Shown one piece after another: positions 5,072 through 7,683 of a DNA stretch of 7,683 nt. Source of the DNA: Clostridiales bacterium. Its GTDB lineage: Bacteria > Bacillota > Clostridia > Christensenellales > CAG-138. The stretch covers positions 1 through 7,683 of the forward strand of contig WRCT01000083.1 in the NCBI GenBank assembly GCA_009783775.1. Direction: 5' to 3'. The notes beneath the pieces are model-generated. The model saw only the letters and a program-made list of their open reading frames with translations. It searched no databases and was not told where the DNA came from. How positions within the stretch are numbered: position 1 is the stretch's first letter; each line of letters opens with the position of its first letter. The translations under genes and the position numbers were made by a program.

Positions 5072-7063
5072 GCGAAGGAAAAAACAGCCGAGGCTGTTTT
5101 GGATTTTAACAGAAAGCGTGAGTTGGTAGACTTGCTCAACCGCTACGCGGAGCTGTATTATGTGCAGGACGCGCCGGCCGTTTCGGACGCGGACTATGAC
5201 GCGCTGTATGATGAGCTGGTCGCGCTGGAGGCGGACGGGATGGTGTTTGAGGACAGCCCGACGCGCCGGATTGGCGGCAATCCGCTGGAGGCCTTTCCGC
5301 CGCACACGCACCTCGCGCCGCTGTGGAGCATGGACAAGGTGCGCACGCGGGCCGAGCTGGAGGCCTGGCTGGCGCGGGTGAAGAAGCTTAAGGCCAGTGG
5401 AGCCGAACCGCTTTACGCGCTGGAGTATAAGTTTGACGGGGTGTCGGTCAACCTTACCTATGACGGGGGACGGCTGGTGATGGGCGCCACGCGCGGCAAC
5501 GGCAGCGTGGGCGAGGCGATCCTGCCGCAGGCCGAGACGATCCGCTCCCTGCCGCTGACCATTCCCTTTCAGGGCAAGATGGAGGTGCAGGGCGAGTGTT
5601 TTATGCGGCTGTCGGTGCTGTCCGAGATCAATCAAACAACGCAAGAGCCCTTAAAGAACGCGCGCAATGCCGCTGCGGGCGCGCTGCGTAATTTAGATCC
5701 CAAGGTAACCGCCCGTCGCAGGCTCGACTGTTTTTGCTATAATGTCGGTTATATCGAAGGCAAAGCGCTGCGCGATCAAGCCGAAATGCTGGCCTTTTTG
5801 GCGGAGAACGGCTTTCCCGTCTCGCCCTATGTGCGTTACGTTTCGGATATTGATGCGCTGATGGACTATATTGGGGAGGCGGAGCGGGCGCGGGACGGGC
5901 TGGACTTTTTGATCGACGGCATGGTGATCAAGGTGGCCGACTTTGCGCTGCGGGATCAACTGGGCTTTACCGAGAAGTTCCCGCGCTGGGCCATGGCCTA
6001 TAAGTTTGCCGCCGAGGAGGCCACCACGGTCGTGGAGAATGTGACCTGGGAGGTCGGGCGCACCGGCAAGCTCACGCCGCTGGCGCATTTGTCGCCCGTG
6101 GAGCTGGCGGGCGTGACCGTAAAACGGGCCACATTGAACAACTTTGACGACATCGGGCGCAAGCGCGTGGGGATCGGTTCGACCGTATTCATTCGGCGCA
6201 GCAATGATGTGATACCGGAGATTTTGGGCGCGGTGCCGGACGACGCGCCGCAAGAAGAGATTGCTTTGCCCGAGGTTTGCCCGCAATGCGGGGCGGGCGT
6301 GGAGCGGCGCGGCGTGCACCTTTATTGCACGAACTCGCTCAGCTGCAAGCCGCAGATCGCGGCGCGGCTCGCGCACTTCGCGGCGCGTGACGCGATGGAT
6401 ATCCGCACGCTGGGCGGGCAGACCGCTGCATTGCTGGTGGAGACGCTGGACGTGACCCGCGTGTCGGATTTGTATCGGCTGACGGTGGCGCAGTTGAGTG
6501 ACCTGCCGGGCTTTGGGGTTAAGCGCGCGGAGAAACTGCTGGAGGAGTTGGAGGCGAGCAAGGCGCGCCCGCTTTCGGCGTTTTTGTTTGCGCTGGGCAT
6601 TCCCAATGTGGGCCTGAAAACGGCAAAGGATCTGGCACGGGTGTTTGGCTCGCTGGAGGGCGTGCGTGCCGCAGATCGGGATTCGCTGGTGGCGATACCG
6701 GATATCGGCGATGTTGTGGCGGACAGTCTGCTCCAGTTTTTCGCCGACCCGCAGATATCTGAGCAGCTGGACGCGCTTGTGGCGTTCGGGCTGGCGCGGG
6801 CGCAGGAAAGCGCGGGGCCCGTGTCCTCGGCCTTCGTGGGCAAGACTTTTGTAATCACCGGCACGCTGCCCACGTTAAGCCGACGTGAGGCGCAGGCGCT
6901 GGTCGAATCCCTGGGCGGGCATTGCGCGGATTCGGTGAGCAAAAAGACGGACTTTGTGATCGCCGGCGAAAACGCGGGCAGCAAGCTGACCAAGGCGCTG
7001 GCGCTGGGGATTGAGCTCATAGATGAAGGAGCGCTCATGGAATGGACGGAGCAGGAAGGTTAG
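5060..7063 (+). CDS. ligA: NAD+-dependent DNA ligase LigA
   Basis: The product is 667 residues from GTG 5060 and complete. Domains in order: Ia NMN-binding helices (YY at 33-34, Asp37, SDADYDALYDEL); adenylation domain with active-site Lys124 in EYKFDG, then TRGNGSVGE and EVQGE; OB fold near DFLIDGMVIKV to RRSNDVIPEI; a four-Cys zinc finger (C407, C410, C423, C429, close to E. coli spacing); helix-hairpin-helix repeats about 473-563; BRCT about 590-665. Role: seals nicks in replication and repair using NAD+, releasing NMN. KFDG and TRGNG replace the commoner KIDG and TRGDG; I recall this combination in clostridial LigA. The start is uncertain. TTG 5054 overlaps the pcrA stop but is only 2 nt from GGAG, GTG 5060 has GGAG at 8 nt, and conserved sequence begins only around residue 14-16. 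Residues 1-13 come from a tandem repeat and a palindrome. Coupled to pcrA. Confidence 0.96.
   Translation: MESGAKEKTAEAVLDFNRKRELVDLLNRYAELYYVQDAPAVSDADYDALYDELVALEADGMVFEDSPTRRIGGNPLEAFPPHTHLAPLWSMDKVRTRAELEAWLARVKKLKASGAEPLYALEYKFDGVSVNLTYDGGRLVMGATRGNGSVGEAILPQAETIRSLPLTIPFQGKMEVQGECFMRLSVLSEINQTTQEPLKNARNAAAGALRNLDPKVTARRRLDCFCYNVGYIEGKALRDQAEMLAFLAENGFPVSPYVRYVSDIDALMDYIGEAERARDGLDFLIDGMVIKVADFALRDQLGFTEKFPRWAMAYKFAAEEATTVVENVTWEVGRTGKLTPLAHLSPVELAGVTVKRATLNNFDDIGRKRVGIGSTVFIRRSNDVIPEILGAVPDDAPQEEIALPEVCPQCGAGVERRGVHLYCTNSLSCKPQIAARLAHFAARDAMDIRTLGGQTAALLVETLDVTRVSDLYRLTVAQLSDLPGFGVKRAEKLLEELEASKARPLSAFLFALGIPNVGLKTAKDLARVFGSLEGVRAADRDSLVAIPDIGDVVADSLLQFFADPQISEQLDALVAFGLARAQESAGPVSSAFVGKTFVITGTLPTLSRREAQALVESLGGHCADSVSKKTDFVIAGENAGSKLTKALALGIELIDEGALMEWTEQEG
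5081..5100 (+). other. Perfect palindrome with flanking A/T runs at the ligA 5' end
   Basis: AAAACAGCC (5081-5089), GA, GGCTGTTTT (5092-5100). It folds as an 8-bp stem with a CGAG tetraloop and ends in four Ts, so it resembles a small intrinsic terminator between pcrA and ligA. However, it lies within the translated ligA 5' region if GTG 5060 is used. It could also be an attenuator or another inserted repeat. Confidence 0.5.
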
Positions 7064-7070
7064 ATCTCAG

Positions 7071-7232
7071 CGTCATTGCGAGGCGCGCTCCGGTCGGCGT
7101 GACGGGGGTTGCACGACGAAGCAATCCAGATACGCCGGAATGATCCGCAACGCGTTTTATGTGATCGGGAGACTGGATTGCTTCGTCAGGATACTTGCGT
7201 TTTGAAGGAACTGCGCACTCCTCGCAATGACG
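7071..7232. mobile_element. 162-bp MITE-like element with nested inverted repeats
   Basis: The ends are perfect 13-bp inverted repeats: CGTCATTGCGAGG (7071-7083) and its complement (7220-7232). Inside lies a second perfect 15-bp pair, GACGAAGCAATCCAG (7115-7129) with 7173-7187, around a 43-nt centre. It encodes no transposase. The same end and inner sequences are familiar from a very widespread family of small non-autonomous palindromic elements in bacterial genomes. It starts 8 bp after the ligA stop. No clear target-site duplication was seen. A transcript through it would form a long foldback. Confidence 0.85.
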
Positions 7233-7239
7233 GACAAAA

Positions 7240-7278
7240 CGTTGGACTGGCAGGCGAACACAGTTCGCCCCTACGGTA
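7240..7278. repeat. Hairpin-CCTAC repeat copy upstream of the AIR synthase-like gene
   Basis: GGCGAAC (7253-7259), loop ACA, GTTCGCC (7263-7269), then CCTACGG. The 39 bases align without gaps to 983-1021, with six differences by eye. Two of these are a compensating change at one stem pair (A-T here, C-G there). The repeat ends 20 nt before the next start codon. Confidence 0.75.
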
Positions 7279-7285
7279 ACACTGA

Positions 7286-7290
7286 TGAGG
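7286..7290 (+). promoter_or_regulatory. Ribosome binding site of the AIR synthase-like gene
   Basis: TGAGG at 7286-7290 stands 7 nt before ATG 7298 and fixes that start. No clear promoter was found between the MITE-like element and this gene. Confidence 0.6.
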
Positions 7291-7297
7291 AAAAATT

Positions 7298-7683
7298 ATG
7301 AGAATCGGGAAGTTTGACAACGATATATTGGAAGAGCTGGTGCTGCGCAAGTTTCAAAGCAAGCGGCCCGAGGTGATCACCGCGCCGGGCGTGGGCGAGG
7401 ATTGCGCCGTGCTGGATTTTGAGCGGGACGACTTGATCGTATTGAGCTGCGATCCGGTGACCTCGGCCAAGTGGGAGAACCTTGGGTTGCTGTCCGTGCA
7501 CGTGAACTGCAATGACGCCGCCGCCTCGGGCGCGGAACCCGTCGGTCTGCTTGTGACGCTGCTGGTGCCGCCGACCATGACGGAGGATCAGGTCGGGCGG
7601 ATCGCGGACGATTTGTCCCGCACCGCCGCCGGGGTGGGCGTGGACATTTTGGGCGGGCATACCGAAGTGACGGATTCCGTGAC
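7298..7683 (+). CDS. AIR synthase-related (PurM/HypE/ThiL-like) protein, 5' part
   Basis: The first 128 codons are present; the gene runs off the right edge. Visible motifs are APGVGEDCAVLDF (29-41), with the acidic residue typical of metal-ATP binding, a CDPVT block (about 51-55), HVNCNDAASAGAEPVGLLVT (about 68-87) and ILGGHTEVTDSV at the end. This is the N-terminal half of the AIR synthase fold (PurM superfamily), closest by eye to stand-alone proteins annotated AIR synthase family or HypE-like. Superfamily role: ATP-dependent activation of an amide, carbamoyl or phosphate-bearing substrate. No hyp or thi genes lie beside it, so the substrate cannot be named. ThiL and HypE proper are alternatives, but the GGHTEV block suits the uncharacterised clostridial group. 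It is separated from ligA by 234 bases of repeats and is probably a separate unit. Confidence 0.85.
   Translation, partial: MRIGKFDNDILEELVLRKFQSKRPEVITAPGVGEDCAVLDFERDDLIVLSCDPVTSAKWENLGLLSVHVNCNDAAASGAEPVGLLVTLLVPPTMTEDQVGRIADDLSRTAAGVGVDILGGHTEVTDSV

Noticed and set aside
5693..6376. Minus-strand open frame opposite ligA
   Set aside because: It is antisense to conserved LigA motifs and has no independent coding signals.
7023..7205. Small plus-strand open frame across the ligA end and the MITE-like element
   Set aside because: Its product contains the RHCEARS-type peptide that this palindromic element family is known to give as a spurious translation; it overlaps ligA out of frame.

Overview
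The window reads as a piece of a GC-rich (by eye about 55-60 % G+C) Bacillota chromosome, most likely an uncultured or gut-type member of the Clostridia/Eubacteriales. The reasons are a class B sortase, a DUF4364 protein directly upstream of pcrA, the pcrA-ligA gene pair with PcrA carrying the Gram-positive C-terminal Tudor-like domain, strong AGGAGG-type ribosome binding sites, and a LigA whose motif variants (KFDG, TRGNG) I associate with a clostridial subgroup. The assignment is by family recognition only.

Layout. 1-165: 3' end of a YjbQ/UPF0047 gene (+). 180-253: an imperfect inverted repeat. 260-919: a YgjP-like zinc metallopeptidase (+). 920-1264: a 345-base gene-free stretch packed with hairpin-forming repeats. 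1265-2221: a class B sortase (-). 2222-2346: a compact divergent promoter region with a recognisable sigma-A promoter on each strand. 2347-7063: a tight run of DUF4364, pcrA and ligA (+), joined by 4-base overlaps or near-overlaps. 7064-7297: a 162-bp MITE-like element followed by a small hairpin repeat. 7298-7683: 5' part of an AIR synthase-like ATP-dependent enzyme gene (+), cut by the window end.

How the genes fit together. PcrA (3'-5' helicase) and LigA (NAD+-dependent nick sealing) are partners in replication and repair. DUF4364, a predicted winged-helix protein, heads their transcript and faces the sortase promoter. The sortase is a membrane-anchored transpeptidase with a repeat-rich Pro/Thr spacer; no sortase substrate lies in the window. 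The outer genes are housekeeping or poorly characterised.

The most unusual aspect is not a gene set but the load of small structured repeats. They sit at every gene junction examined except the sortase/DUF4364 promoter region and the DUF4364/pcrA ATGA overlap, and they also lie inside genes. A hairpin-plus-CCTAC family recurs at three sites with compensatory base changes. Two different 4 x 7-bp tandem arrays occur, one inside the pcrA linker and one exactly spanning the pcrA stop and ligA start. I saw no defence system, prophage, CRISPR array, rRNA or tRNA.
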